This document shows, piece by piece, positions 21,346 through 30,899 of a DNA stretch of 64,000 bases (the stretch's first letter is position 1; every line of letters starts with the position of its first letter). The translations under genes were made by a program, and so were the position numbers. The notes below the pieces were generated by a model that ran no database searches, was not told the DNA's origin, and saw nothing but the letters and a program-made list of their open reading frames with translations. Source of the stretch: Actinostola sp. cb2023 (taxonomy: Eukaryota > Cnidaria > Anthozoa > Actiniaria > Actinostolidae); contig JAUJYZ010001384.1 of NCBI GenBank assembly GCA_033675265.1, positions 21,001 through 85,000 of the forward strand, read 5' to 3'.

Positions 21346-21775
21346 TCTCCCGCTATCTGCTGTCACCAGTTGCATTGGATATGTGGATGCATGATAATGG
21401 ATGTCTCCCGCTATCTGCTGTCACCAGTTGCATTGGATATAGCTAATTGCATAATCGTTGTCGGGTTGAAATCATGAACTCTATGACCAAAAGGAATTCT
21501 GGGAAATCAAAACTCTCAAAAAACACCGTCAAATGATCGACCTTTTTATGCAGACTTGTAGAATCTTCGTTAAATAGCTCATATATCTTCAAAACTACGA
21601 GAACATTGAATATATCTGTATGTAATGTGGCTCATGAACTGATTTCCCATCCATCCTTGCGGTCTCAGCTTCTATGATTCATGATTTTCAACCTGACAAC
21701 GATTATGCAATTAGCTATATGTGGATGCATGATAATGGACCGGCTTGGTGAATGGATGAATAAATGCATGAACGG
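21346..21775. repeat. ~59-bp direct duplication, second copy interrupted by a MITE
   Basis: The sequence from TCTCCCGCTATCTGCTGTCA to GATAATGGA occurs intact at about 21346-21402. It occurs again from about 21405, broken after GGATA at 21439 by a 278-bp element and resuming at 21718. The intact copy is an in-window empty site. Confidence 0.85.
21440..21717. mobile_element. 278-bp MITE with TA target duplication
   Basis: Inverted ends TAGCTAATTGCATAATCGTT and AACGATTATGCAATTAGCTA extend about 40 bp with few mismatches. Flanks are TA on both sides, and the uninterrupted neighbouring copy (GGATATGTGG) shows only one TA, so TA is the target duplication. This is typical of Tc1/mariner-type MITEs. 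Confidence 0.85.
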
Positions 21776-21907
21776 GACTCAATTGGAATGATTGGGTGCA
21801 CACATTGTGGATCAATAACTTTATGAATTTATCTACATGAATTGAACGTTTTCATGCAGGGAGGCACGGATTGGAGAGAGGTATCGCTGATCGAGATGAA
21901 CCTTGAA

Positions 21908-22118
21908 GCAGGGTAGCAAAGGGGTTACACGTAACGCCTGATTTGGCCCAAAAATGGCGCGTGAATCGTGAAAAACACTTCATAAACAAAAGATAAAACC
22001 GTGATCCGTGAATTTGCAAGAAAGACGTGCGTGAAATGGCTTAAATGATTCTTTTGACACGTGAATTTACGAAAAAATGGCACGTGAAGCGTGATCACAA
22101 CCCCCCTTGCTACCTATG
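21908..22118. mobile_element. Possible MITE with GGTAGCAAAGGGGTT ends
   Basis: AGGGTAGCAAAGGGGTTACACG at the left and CGTGATCACAACCCCCCTTG-CTACC at the right are inverted. About 210 bp, non-coding. The arms are imperfect. Confidence 0.5.
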
Positions 22119-22356
22119 TTCGTCTTTTTACATAGTTTTTTATAGTTCTAATAATTGTAAATATATTTTCTAGTTAGAAATATTTCAATATATATATAAA
22201 TAGTTATAGTATTTTATATTTATATTTATATATTAGGGCTCCCCGTTGATAGCAGTACGTTTTGTTACTGAAGGGAATACCCTGTTTAAATAAAGGTTTT
22301 CATTCATTCATTCATTCTATACAACAGTTGGAAGAATAGAAGGAAAGGTGTGAGAA

Positions 22357-22497
22357 TGGATGGATGGATGGATGGATGGATGGATGGATGGATGGATGGA
22401 TGAATGGATGGATGGATGGATGGATGGATGGATGGATGGATGGATGGATGGATGGATGGATGGATGGATGGATGGATGGATGGATGAATGGATGGAT
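22357..22497. repeat. (GGAT)n microsatellite
   Basis: About 35 copies of the tetranucleotide with a few GAAT interruptions. A related array occurs in the gene at 43219-43575. Confidence 0.95.
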
Positions 22498-22613
22498 AAC
22501 TAAACAGATGCATGCCACCAATTGAGACGATGTATAGCTAGCTATGTACAGTGCAGTTATATGATAGTTTTCCAAATGTCCGTGGACGTATGCATCGCTT
22601 GTACCGTAACCAG

Positions 22614-22965
22614 ATCCGGGGGGTGGTACTCAGGGGTATCAGTAACGGGGAGGTGCAAAGACCTTTTTGGGGTTTGAAATTCGCGGCTTGGGACTTTTTT
22701 GGGGTTAGCAATTTTCTGGTGGACTTTTTTTCATATAAAGTTTTGGCAAGGACTTTTTGGGGGGTTGATAAAAATGATATATCCTACCGTTCTCGATTTT
22801 ATGCGGAGAAAAGATGGACTTTTGGGGGGTTACGTTGTGGGCCGTTGGACTTTTTTGGGGTCTTGATTTTGCGTAATGGACTTTTTTTGGGTTAAAACGG
22901 TTTGGCCTCATTAGCACCTCCCGTCACTGATACCCTGAGTACCCCCCCCCCCCCCCCCCCTGGGA
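22614..22965. mobile_element. ~350-bp MITE with GGTACTCAGGGGTATCAGT ends
   Basis: GGTACTCAGGGGTATCAGTA and GGGGAGGTGC near the left end are mirrored by GCACCTCCCGTCACTGATAC and CCTGAGTACC near the right end. The right end merges into a poly-C run at 22941-22960. Non-coding. Confidence 0.65.
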
Positions 22966-23451
22966 ACCAGATACATCGCCAGACCGATCTACTGACTTTC
23001 CATCCGTATGAAATTGGATTAATAAAGTTTAAGCAATCACAATTACTTAATTCAGTAGTAGCAAGGTAAGTATGTCCGGATTTGATTCACAACCGGGTTC
23101 TGCAAATATTTAATAGTTCCATGACCGTTGCGTGACTTTCTTTGTTTACACAAGCTGCATGATCGATGTGAATATCGATAAAATTCGAAACTTTTCCCAC
23201 CGTTGTCTGCGCCCGCGCTAAAATGTTTCAACAATTCAAGTATCGTAAGAATTATAGTACACATTACTACACACAGAGGTCTTAAGACCTCAAGGTCTGA
23301 CGGATGTGTAGTGTGTAATTTAATACGCTTCACGCTGGCAATACATCTGTCGAGACTGCTTTGGGGAAACCGATTTGTCACTGAGTTCCTTTGGATGGCT
23401 TTTGTTTGAGCTAGGTTCTACCAGTCTGAGAGCGTCTCGCCAGCTTTATAA

Positions 23452-23530
23452 ATGTTGTTCTCGTACAGTCGATGCCTTGCCGTGGTGAGATGTAGTATTT
23501 TGCTGCTGGGAAACGTTATTCTACTCACAG
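23452..23530 (+). CDS. Exon 1: signal peptide of the multi-domain inhibitor gene
   Basis: ATG opens a 26-codon exon (M-L-F-S-Y-S-R-C...) with a hydrophobic I-L-L-L-G-N-V-I-L-L core. It ends at ACA-G before the donor GTATGG, leaving phase 1. An in-frame TAA directly precedes the ATG, so the exon cannot extend upstream without splicing. A secretory leader ending in phase 1 fits every downstream module, most of which are phase-1 exons. The link to exon 2, 5.2 kb away, is inference: I found no other candidate first exon and no intervening exon, but cDNA was not available. Confidence 0.65.
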
Positions 23531-24767
23531 GTATGGATGCTATTAATCCCCCAGTAAAATTTCAACCAATTATATCTATCGTTCTGACAAGAATACCTTC
23601 TTTGTTTTTACTATTTTTGGACCAAAACGCTTCGGATAATCCAAGCGCATTTCTGTTCTCGTTATCTTGGACGTTGAGTCGTTTTATCGAGTCTGACATT
23701 CGCGAACATCTTCGTCCGAACAGTAATGCGTGCAAATATGAGCAATGAGAACATACACACGAGCTAACAGTCCTTAGTAAAGCATGCTGAACTCATGTCA
23801 TGTTGTTATGACATCTATTTGAGTTGTTCTGCTTGCGTTTGTTTTCTAACTGACTCCTTGAAACGGCAGTTTCCAAGACACTTGATTTTCTGGTATTTTT
23901 TGTCGATCTATTATAAAGTGATAATGTCCATACGTATACCATGTAATAATTGGCCTTTGGCTTAATCCCAGGATCCTTCCGTAGAAGTATATAGGCTGCG
24001 GGCTCTCTCGAGTTTTGTTCAACCTATTAGTGAAGTGACATCCGGGGAAATAATTTCAAATTTTAATTTTCATATTTTTTAATTATTTTTAATTATTTAA
24101 TTGTAATCATTTATTGTTAAAATAGGTTAGTCAGTCCAGACCAATGGCAATTGAAATTGGACGCCATTATTGCATTCGGTCTATGGACAATCAGCTGATT
24201 GTTGCACGCACTTTCTTTGGAAATATCAAATACCTTGGAAATTGAATGAATTTCCAACGAATTTCCAATGAATTTCCAATGAATTTCCAACGAATTTCCT
24301 AATTAAATTCCTAGGTTTTTCCAGTGCATTTCTCATAAAGTTATTTCAGGGTCAGCTATATAAATCATAGACTTCAAGTCGGTGTTGGTTTCAGGAAATA
24401 ACGAAACAAGTTCACGTGTGCAGGCCGAACTGAATGTCGTCCAAGTGCCTGAAGTGGATTAAGATGACCTTTCGTTGAATACATTAGTTTGTTTACCGAA
24501 ATAACTTTTAATCGTCTGACGCTTTGAGCACACTGGGGAGGCTTTGGGGGACTCGAACGATTAGTGCGAGCTCTGGTCGCTCGAGTAGTCTTTAAAAGCG
24601 GAGGTTGCAAGAGAAAATGTTTTTTTGTCTTGTGGCAGTCTCATAAGTACACCGCTGAACCGCAGTGGGCTCAGTTGCGTACCACTTTGTGCACAAGGAT
24701 TGGAGTGCACGTTACGTCATAGTCGCCATAGTCGCTGGTTTGCAAACAATTCCTGGATCGTAGGACG

Positions 24768-25085
24768 CAGCGGCCATGTTGAAGGTACAAACAAGAGAAG
24801 CTAATGAGGAATTCTTTGGTATCGGGCACCAACATGGCCGCCATGACGTCACGTGCAACCATGTTGGAGGTACAAACAAGAGAAGCTAATGAGGAATGCT
24901 TTGTTATCGGGATCCAACATGGCCACCATGACGTCACGTGGTTGGTGGTACAAACAAGAGAAGATAATGAGAAATGCTTTGTTATCGGGCACCAACATGG
25001 TCGCCATGACGTCACGTGCAAACCAGCAATTGGTTCCCAAATACAAAGCATTCCTTATTAGCTTCTCTTGTTGGTTCATCCAACA
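24768..25085. repeat. ~85-bp repeat cluster with inverted end
   Basis: Copies of an 85-bp unit (GGTACAAACAAGAGAAGCTA...CCATGACGTCACGTG) lie in tandem. The right end repeats the unit in inverse orientation (GCATTCCTTATTAGCTTCTC...CATGGCGGCTGCGTC), giving a terminal inverted repeat. The same family recurs at 29085-29352. Each unit carries a palindromic TGACGTCA CRE-like octamer. Confidence 0.75.
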
Positions 25086-25439
25086 TGGCGGCTGCGTCTT
25101 TGTTATTTATTTCTTAAGGGATTTTCGGCCACGTTGTTGCACACCAAACCGGATCATCGAAACCCCCTCCCCTCCCCTCTCCTTCACATTCCTGGCAATG
25201 AGCCGGGCGTGATCTGATTTTCATCGCCCCCAAAGACATTATTAGCGCATTGAGGTTTAATATTTGACACTGCTGTCAAACTGCGGTTTCCTTAGCGACG
25301 GTACTTAGAGTTTACGTACGAGTGGGAAACCTACAGAGTACTAACGGTCACAGTATGGAAGCGAAGACATCTATTCAACCAAATCACAGCGCGCAAAATC
25401 ATTGCTCAACCAATCAGAATGTTTGGACACCGCACGGCA

Positions 25440-25640
25440 TATAGTCGTTTTCGTATGAGTGGGAAACCTACGGTACGCAGTTACGGTCACGCGAGGTACG
25501 GAATCGAAGACATCTATTCAACCAATCACAGCGCGCGAAAAATATTTGCTCAACCAATCAGAATGCTTGTACACGGTCACCGCACGTACAGCACGAACCG
25601 TAACTACTTCACACTCATACGAAAACGAAAACGACTCTAT
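25440..25640. mobile_element. MITE, GTCGTTTTCGTATGAGTGGG family (copy 1)
   Basis: Inverted ends GTCGTTTTCGTATGAGTGGG and the matching CACTCATACGAAAACG enclose about 200 bp that includes ATTCAACCAATCACAGCGCG. Relatives lie at 30320-30478, 30575-30757 and 59878-60316. Confidence 0.7.
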
Positions 25641-25999
25641 CAATTTTAATTGATGGTATTACGACGTTTTCTCTCCCATGGAGTTTGAATTTACACGATA
25701 TTTTTCTGGTCGCTCGAGTAGCAGTCTCATAAGTACACCGCTGACCCCAGCGGGCTCAGAAGTTCCAATTAAATTTCTAGGCTTCACCAGTAATTAAATG
25801 GATCATCCATTGCCTTGGTAGATAAGCTATCTAAGTTATCATTATGGAAACATTGCTAGTTCTAAGTGTATATGGCCTAGGGCAATATTCTATAGATGCA
25901 AAGTTTATAAGGCGACAATTTATGATTGGTAGGATGTTTTTCCACGTCTGAGGGCAGGTCAAGCCCAAGTAATATTCTTTTGACGTTCGGACAGTAGGA

Positions 26000-26208
26000 G
26001 TTTATAAGCTTTGCAAAATCTACGGCGGCGACGTCAACAGTATAACTTCTGTTCGGAGTTTCATACCTTCTTCATAGTTGGTATTCCCTGCGGATGAAGT
26101 AACCTCACAAGCTTAGGCTTGGACTAAATCTATGTAAAGCACGAAATCCCGAACAAAAGTTATCTACTTCCGGTTGACGTCGCCGTCGTAGATTTTACAA
26201 AGCTTATA
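26000..26208. mobile_element. Inverted-repeat element (~210 bp)
   Basis: TTTATAAGCTTTGCAAAATC and TACGGCGGCGACGTCAAC on the left are mirrored by GTTGACGTCGCCGTCGTAGA and TTTTACAAAGCTTATAA on the right. Non-coding hairpin-forming sequence, probably a MITE. Confidence 0.55.
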
Positions 26209-26218
26209 ACGGCTGGGT

Positions 26219-26396
26219 TAGTCCAGAACTGATCCCACCTTTCTCAATAACTATATAAATACTGGGCGCGAACGAAATATAAAGACTACGAGAAGCGCGC
26301 GCATAATCTAAAGATCTCTCTCTAGTCCAGTTCTTCCTTTCTGCTGTCTGTCGCGCGCGTAGATAAAAGTGGGTCCAGTTCTGGACGATATTTGTA
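26219..26396. mobile_element. Small TIR element with GTCCAGAACTG ends
   Basis: GTCCAGAACTGATCCCACCT on the left is mirrored by GTGGGTCCAGTTCTGGAC on the right. The left 85 bp recur in reverse complement at 42530-42615 inside the gene, so this is a dispersed family. Confidence 0.55.
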
Positions 26397-26749
26397 TGTG
26401 GCTCTATATTACCAGATCATAAAGCAAACCACAGTAAACAACTCTTAAATAGCTTCATTTTATTGACGTTTAATAACCTGATATTTCCACTTCCAATATA
26501 CAACGCACCACACACAAATACTTTCAGAACGTCAAAAGAATATTGCTTGGGCTCCCTGTGGTCAGACGCTTCAGTATGCCCCAAGGTATACAGACTGAGA
26601 ACGCAGCCGTTTGGACCATCTCATCGCGTGAACAGAAACATGCAAACGAACTGGTCGATAACCGTGAATCTGTCATTCTCACCTCATATCTATAAAAGGA
26701 CAAGTAGACCTTTGATTCATAAAATATAAAATATGTAATATTCCAAAGC

Positions 26750-27213
26750 GCTTAAAGTGTATATGAATTTTTTTCTTTTGAAAATCGATTACATATGAAG
26801 TGAATAGTGGGATGGTTCAGTATTTTGTGATTTGAGCTTCGCATTAGCGAGTTATAAAGGATTGAAATCGTGATATGCTAATTCGGTGACGTCAGAGTGT
26901 GTTTTGCCGTAACTTATTTATATTTTTCCAAGCAGCACTCTTTTCTGAAATAGAAAAACAAAATTAACATCATGTATATCAATTGTAGAAAACTTTTTGC
27001 CAGATTAAAAAATGTCAATAATTTGCACGATGGCGCTTTTGTATAATAAATTAAACCCACTCTGACGTCACCGAATTAGCATATCAAGATTTCAAACCTT
27101 CATAACTCGCCAATCCGAAGCTCAAATCACGAAATACTGAACCATCCCACTATTTACTTCATATGTAATCGATTTTCAAGAGAAAAAATTTCGTGTCATA
27201 TACACTTTAACAA
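26750..27213. mobile_element. 460-bp palindromic MITE with TTAA flanks
   Basis: Ends AGTGTATATGA and TCATATACACT are flanked on each side by TTAA. The inverted arms run about 150 bp inward (ATCGATTACATATGAAGT, GGATGGTTCAGTATTTTGTG, GCTAATTCGGTGACGTCAGA and their inverses). The TTAA target duplication is used by piggyBac and Kolobok transposons, and I cannot distinguish them. Non-coding. Confidence 0.8.
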
Positions 27214-27549
27214 TAAAAAACAAAAACAAATTTATGTGGGAAAGCGTTCGTTTGGTATCCCCGTCCCCACCCTGGTAGTATTTATTGACCGCGGTTTTCT
27301 CGATATTTTTAGTTGGGAAGCCTTCTTGAGGATATATTTGTATCATATTTTTATTAAAGTCTGAATCTATATATGTTATGTTTGCCCCAAGGAAACTAGG
27401 ATAACAATCTCATGTCATTGAGATATGAAGGTTATCACAACTGATTAGCTGGACCATGCAACCCCTGCTGATAATACATGTTTTGGAAATGCAACAATGA
27501 ATTACAATTTCTTTGCGATGTCATCGTTTTACTAGATATCGATCAACGG

Positions 27550-28200
27550 TAAGACTGTATGATTGCCGTGCAATGTCTCGTTCCCTCGACGTGGGGCATC
27601 AAATTCCGCGGTCTGTTTCGCCTTGGTCCTCCAAGGAAACTTATCAAAGTGGTGTTCTTCACAAAGAGATCGTTGTGACTAGATATAAGGAACCGATAGC
27701 GGGATTTCCTTGAGGTGGGGCATCAAATTCCGCGGTTTGTTTCGCCTTGGTCCTCCAAGGAAACTTATCAAAGTGATGTTCTTCACAAAGAGATCGTTGT
27801 GATTAGATATAAGTGGAACCAATAGCGGGAGAACGTCTCGTCCTTTTCCTTGAGGTGGGGCAATACATTTTGCGGTCTGTTTTGCCTTGGTCCTCCAAGG
27901 AAACTTATCAAAGTGGTGTTCTTCACAAAGAGATCGTTGTGACTAGAAATAAGTGGCCGAACCGATAGCGGGAGAACGTCTCGTCCTTTTCCTTGAGGTG
28001 GGGCAATACATTTTGCGGTCTGTTTCGCCTTGGTCCTCCAAGGAAACTTATCAAAGTAATGTTCTTCACAAAGAGATCGTTGTGACTAGATATAAGTGGA
28101 ACCAATAGCGGGAGAACGTCTCGTTCTTTTCCTTGAGGTGGGGCAATACATTTTGCGGTCTGTTCGGCCTTGGTCGTCCAGGGAAACTTATCAAAGAGCC
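27550..28200. repeat. ~140-bp tandem repeat, about five copies
   Basis: Unit includes CCTTGGTCCTCCAAGGAAAC, TTCTTCACAAAGAGATCGTT and CCGATAGCGGGAGAACGTCT. Copies differ by a few substitutions and short deletions. Confidence 0.85.
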
Positions 28201-28419
28201 TTTTCTTTGTATAAATCCAATGGGTCCCAATCTAATCGGTCCCAATCCAATGGGATGGAATTCGAATTCAAGATAACCGAGTTTGAAATAGCGAGTTTAT
28301 TATATTCAGTACTGTAGTTCTAATTTAGTTGGTGTTTAGTCTCTCAACAGTCATTTCCTAACAAAGCAAGTTGGATTGAGAACGTATATCCAAACTCTCC
28401 CTCTGGTAGGAGTTGTTTT

Positions 28420-28745
28420 TCTATCTATGATGTAATGGTTATTTTTATCTATGATGTCATGATTATTTTTATCTATGATGTCATGATTATTTTTATCTAT
28501 GATGTAATGATTATTTTTATCTATGATGTAATTTATTATTTGTATCTATGATGTAATGATTATTTTTATCTATGATGTAATGATTACTTTTATCTATGAT
28601 GTAATGATTATCTTTATCTATGATGTAATGGTTATTTTTATCTATGATGTAATGATTATTTTTAACAATGATGTAATGGTTATTTTTATATATGATGTAA
28701 TTGTTAATTTTATTTATGATGTAATGATTATGTTTATATATGATG
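28420..28745. repeat. ~26-bp minisatellite (TATCTATGATGTAATGATTA)
   Basis: About 13 copies ending only about 10 bases before the exon 2 acceptor (GCATTTGCAG at 28745-28754). The T-rich repeat therefore supplies the upstream part of that splice site. Confidence 0.9.
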
Positions 28746-28754
28746 CATTTGCAG

Positions 28755-28854
28755 AACCATGTCCCATAAACCCATCAATCATTACAGAAAATAGAAATAA
28801 CCCCGCCTGCAAAGCAGCGAGGACAGGATTTTGCTTTAGGAACAATTGTAGAAG
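28755..28854 (+). CDS. Exon 2: first half of the N-terminal Cys-rich (WAP-position) module
   Basis: Reads E-P-C-P-I-N-P...R-N-N-C-R-R with four cysteines. The acceptor is TTTGCAG and the donor AG/GTAATT, with phase 1 entry and phase 2 exit. Together with exon 3 it gives an eight-cysteine module containing an adjacent C-C pair, at the place where WFIKKN proteins carry a WAP domain. Spacings (C15C7C4C2CC5C12C) do not match canonical WAP domains, so I call it WAP-like by position only. Confidence 0.6.
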
Positions 28855-28902
28855 GTAATTATATCAAGCATTGTTACTGGTTTACAATCAATCCCTGTAT
28901 AT

Positions 28903-29085
28903 TTAAACACGAAGTTCCGGTATAAAAGGACGCTGCCCAGGGGTACAACAATGCATTTGTTTAATCAACCATTGTTAGTCCCATATTCATGTGCATGTTC
29001 ATGTAGTGATACAAAGATTAATTAGCAAACGTATTGTCTTACCCCTGGGCAGGCTCCTTTTATACCGGAACTTCGTGTTTAAAGT
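28903..29085. mobile_element. MITE with TTAA flanks (ACACGAAGTTCCGGTATAAA ends)
   Basis: ACACGAAGTTCCGGTATAAA...CCCAGGGGTA on the left is mirrored by TACCCCTGGGCAGG...TTATACCGGAACTTCGTGT on the right, each bordered by TTAA. About 180 bp in intron 2. Confidence 0.75.
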
Positions 29086-29352
29086 ACAAAGACGCAGCGG
29101 CCATGTTGGTGGTACAAACAAGAGAAGCTAATGAGGAATGCTTTGTTATCGGGATCCAACATAGCCGCCATGACGTCACGTGCAACCATGTTGGAGGTAC
29201 AAACAAGATAAGCTAATGAGGAATGCTTTGTTATCGGGATCCAACATGGCCGCCATGACGTCACGTGCAACCATGTTGGAGGTACAAACAAGAGAAGCTA
29301 ATGAGGAATGCTTTGTTATCGGGAACCAACATGGCCGCCATGACGTCACGTA
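29086..29352. repeat. Three copies of the 85-bp repeat family
   Basis: Direct repeats of GCTAATGAGGAATGCTTTGT...GCCGCCATGACGTCACGT, the family at 24768-25085, now in intron 2. Confidence 0.85.
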
Positions 29353-29613
29353 AAAACAAAGAATACTCATTGCATTTGAAAATACACGCGCTCTTAAAAC
29401 CTTGGAATTTTGTTGAAAATGAAATCGAATTTCCAAAGAATTTGAAAGATTGGAAATTGTTTTGGAAATTTTTGAGAATTCTTTTGGAATTTTTTGTGAA
29501 AATGTTTTGAGAATTGTTTTGGAAATTTTTGGGAAATTTACAAAACCGTCGAAATTTGTTGTGAATTCGTTGGAAATTGAATATTTATTTATTTCGTCTT
29601 ATTTTATTTTCAG

Positions 29614-29684
29614 ATGTTGTTATATTCAAAACTCTTGTAATCCTCATCCGGGATTTCTTGTCCGCAGAGAAAAATGCAAAAACG
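29614..29684 (+). CDS. Exon 3: second half of the N-terminal Cys-rich module
   Basis: Opens with C-C-Y-I-Q-N-S-C and ends E-K-C-K-N at the donor G/GTAGGT. The one-base entry completes the Arg codon from exon 2 and the exit is phase 1. If the donor is not used, the frame runs on for 11 codons to a stop at about 29717, adding another C-C pair (I-C-C-K-T-N). That could be a short secreted isoform. The spliced reading is favoured because exon 4 enters in the right phase. Confidence 0.6.
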
Positions 29685-29739
29685 GTAGGTTTGCTATTGG
29701 AATCTGTTGCAAAACAAATTAATTCAAACGTAAGTGCAT

Positions 29740-29962
29740 GACGTAAACGTGACATAAATGTAAAAGCGTGCGTGACATAAAGGTAAAAGCTTGCGTGACA
29801 TAATCGTAAAAGCGTGCGTGACATAAACGTAAAAGCGTACGTGGCTTAAACGTAAAAGCGTGCGTGACATAAACGTGAAAGCGTGCGTGACATAAACGTA
29901 AAAGCGTACGTGACATAAACGTAAAAAGCGTGCGTGACATAAATTAACGTAAAAGCGTGTGA
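29740..29962. repeat. ~23-bp minisatellite (CGTAAAAGCGTGCGTGACATAAA)
   Basis: About nine copies of a unit with core AAAAGCGTGCGTGACATAAA in intron 3. It lies between the Cys-rich module and the Kazal exon. Confidence 0.85.
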
Positions 29963-30074
29963 AGGTATGAAAAATTGAATGAAAAATTACGTCGCTCGCA
30001 CCTACGTAAATGTTAGATTTACGCGCGTAAACGTCTAACGCAATCAAATTTACGTACAATTCTTGCCGTTTCAG

Positions 30075-30305
30075 ACCTCTGCGGTCCCGTACGATGTCCG
30101 TATCCTGGCGAATACTGTGATTTAACTATAGATAACACCCCTAAGTGTCATTGTCCTGCGTCTTGTCCCGACGACGACCTACTACAACCCGTACGTGTAT
30201 GCGGGACAGATGGCATTACGTACGCAAGTGAATGCGATCTCAACAAGACTGCTTGTATGCTTGGTGCACATATTTCTGTAAAGTTTTCTGGACCGTGTAA
30301 TTTAC
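30075..30305 (+). CDS. Exon 4: follistatin-like / Kazal domain
   Basis: A 231-nt phase 1-1 exon between CGTTTCAG and C/GTAAGT. It encodes L-C-G-P-V-R-C-P...Y-C-D-L-T (follistatin N-terminal hairpin) followed by a Kazal core: C-H-C-P-A-S-C-P, then V-C-G-T-D-G-I-T-Y, E-C-D-L, A-C-M-L-G and G-P-C. In WFIKKN proteins this domain binds GDF8/GDF11-type ligands (established knowledge). Whether it does here is inference. No other gene overlaps this exon. Confidence 0.9.
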
Positions 30306-30319
30306 GTAAGTAGGCATAA

Positions 30320-30478
30320 TAGAGTCGTTTTCGTATGAGTAGGAAACCTACGGTACCGTGACACTCAAATGGCTTCCTTTCGTAACCAATCAAAAAGCGT
30401 GCAGATGCATCTCATCCAATCAAAATCTTTCAATACGGCACAGCACGGTACCGTAACTTTCCCACTCATACGAAAACG
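30320..30478. mobile_element. MITE, GTCGTTTTCGTATGAGTGGG family (copy 2)
   Basis: Ends GAGTCGTTTTCGTATGAGTA and TCCCACTCATACGAAAACG are inverted, with GGTACCGTGAC type sequence inside each arm. Confidence 0.75.
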
Positions 30479-30574
30479 CTTTTATATATATTGTGAATAC
30501 GGAATACTCCTCATAGTGATACAAATGGAGTCGCATGTCGACGCAAGTTAACGTAAGTCAAGTACGTACGTCGT

Positions 30575-30757
30575 ATAGAGTCGTTTTCGTATGAGTGGGA
30601 AGTAGTTACGGTACGGTTCGTGCCGTGCGGTGACGGTACCGTGTCCAAGCATTCTGATTGGTTGAGCAATGATTTTGCGCGCTGTGATTGGTTGAATAGA
30701 TCTTACGTGACCGTAACTCCGTACCGTAGGTTTCTCACTCATACGAAAACGGCTCTA
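30575..30757. mobile_element. MITE, GTCGTTTTCGTATGAGTGGG family (copy 3)
   Basis: ATAGAGTCGTTTTCGTATGA at the left and CTCATACGAAAACGGCTCTA at the right are inverted over about 180 bp. It shares the inner GATTGGTTGAGCAATGATTT segment with copy 1, in inverse orientation. Confidence 0.8.
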
Positions 30758-30899
30758 TCTCGATCACGTAAGTCACGTACGTACGTCCTACGTCTTCAAT
30801 TTTCGTTAATCTTGCGTTACGTTTAGCCATGCCCACTTGCATTAACTTGTGTTTACTTGCGTTACTTTATACGCAAGACAATTCAACTCATACTTGACT

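Larger units (their letters stand above)
23531..28754. other. Intron 1: repeats and MITEs, no exon recognised
   Basis: The 5.2-kb gap between the signal-peptide exon and exon 2 contains an 85-bp repeat cluster (24.77-25.08 kb), inverted-repeat elements near 25.44, 26.0, 26.2 and 26.75 kb, a 140-bp tandem array and a 26-bp tandem array. The piece containing GCAGTCTCATAAGTACACCG occurs at both 24638 and 25708 as a direct repeat flanking 24.67-25.71 kb. No further module exon was seen. Confidence 0.5.
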
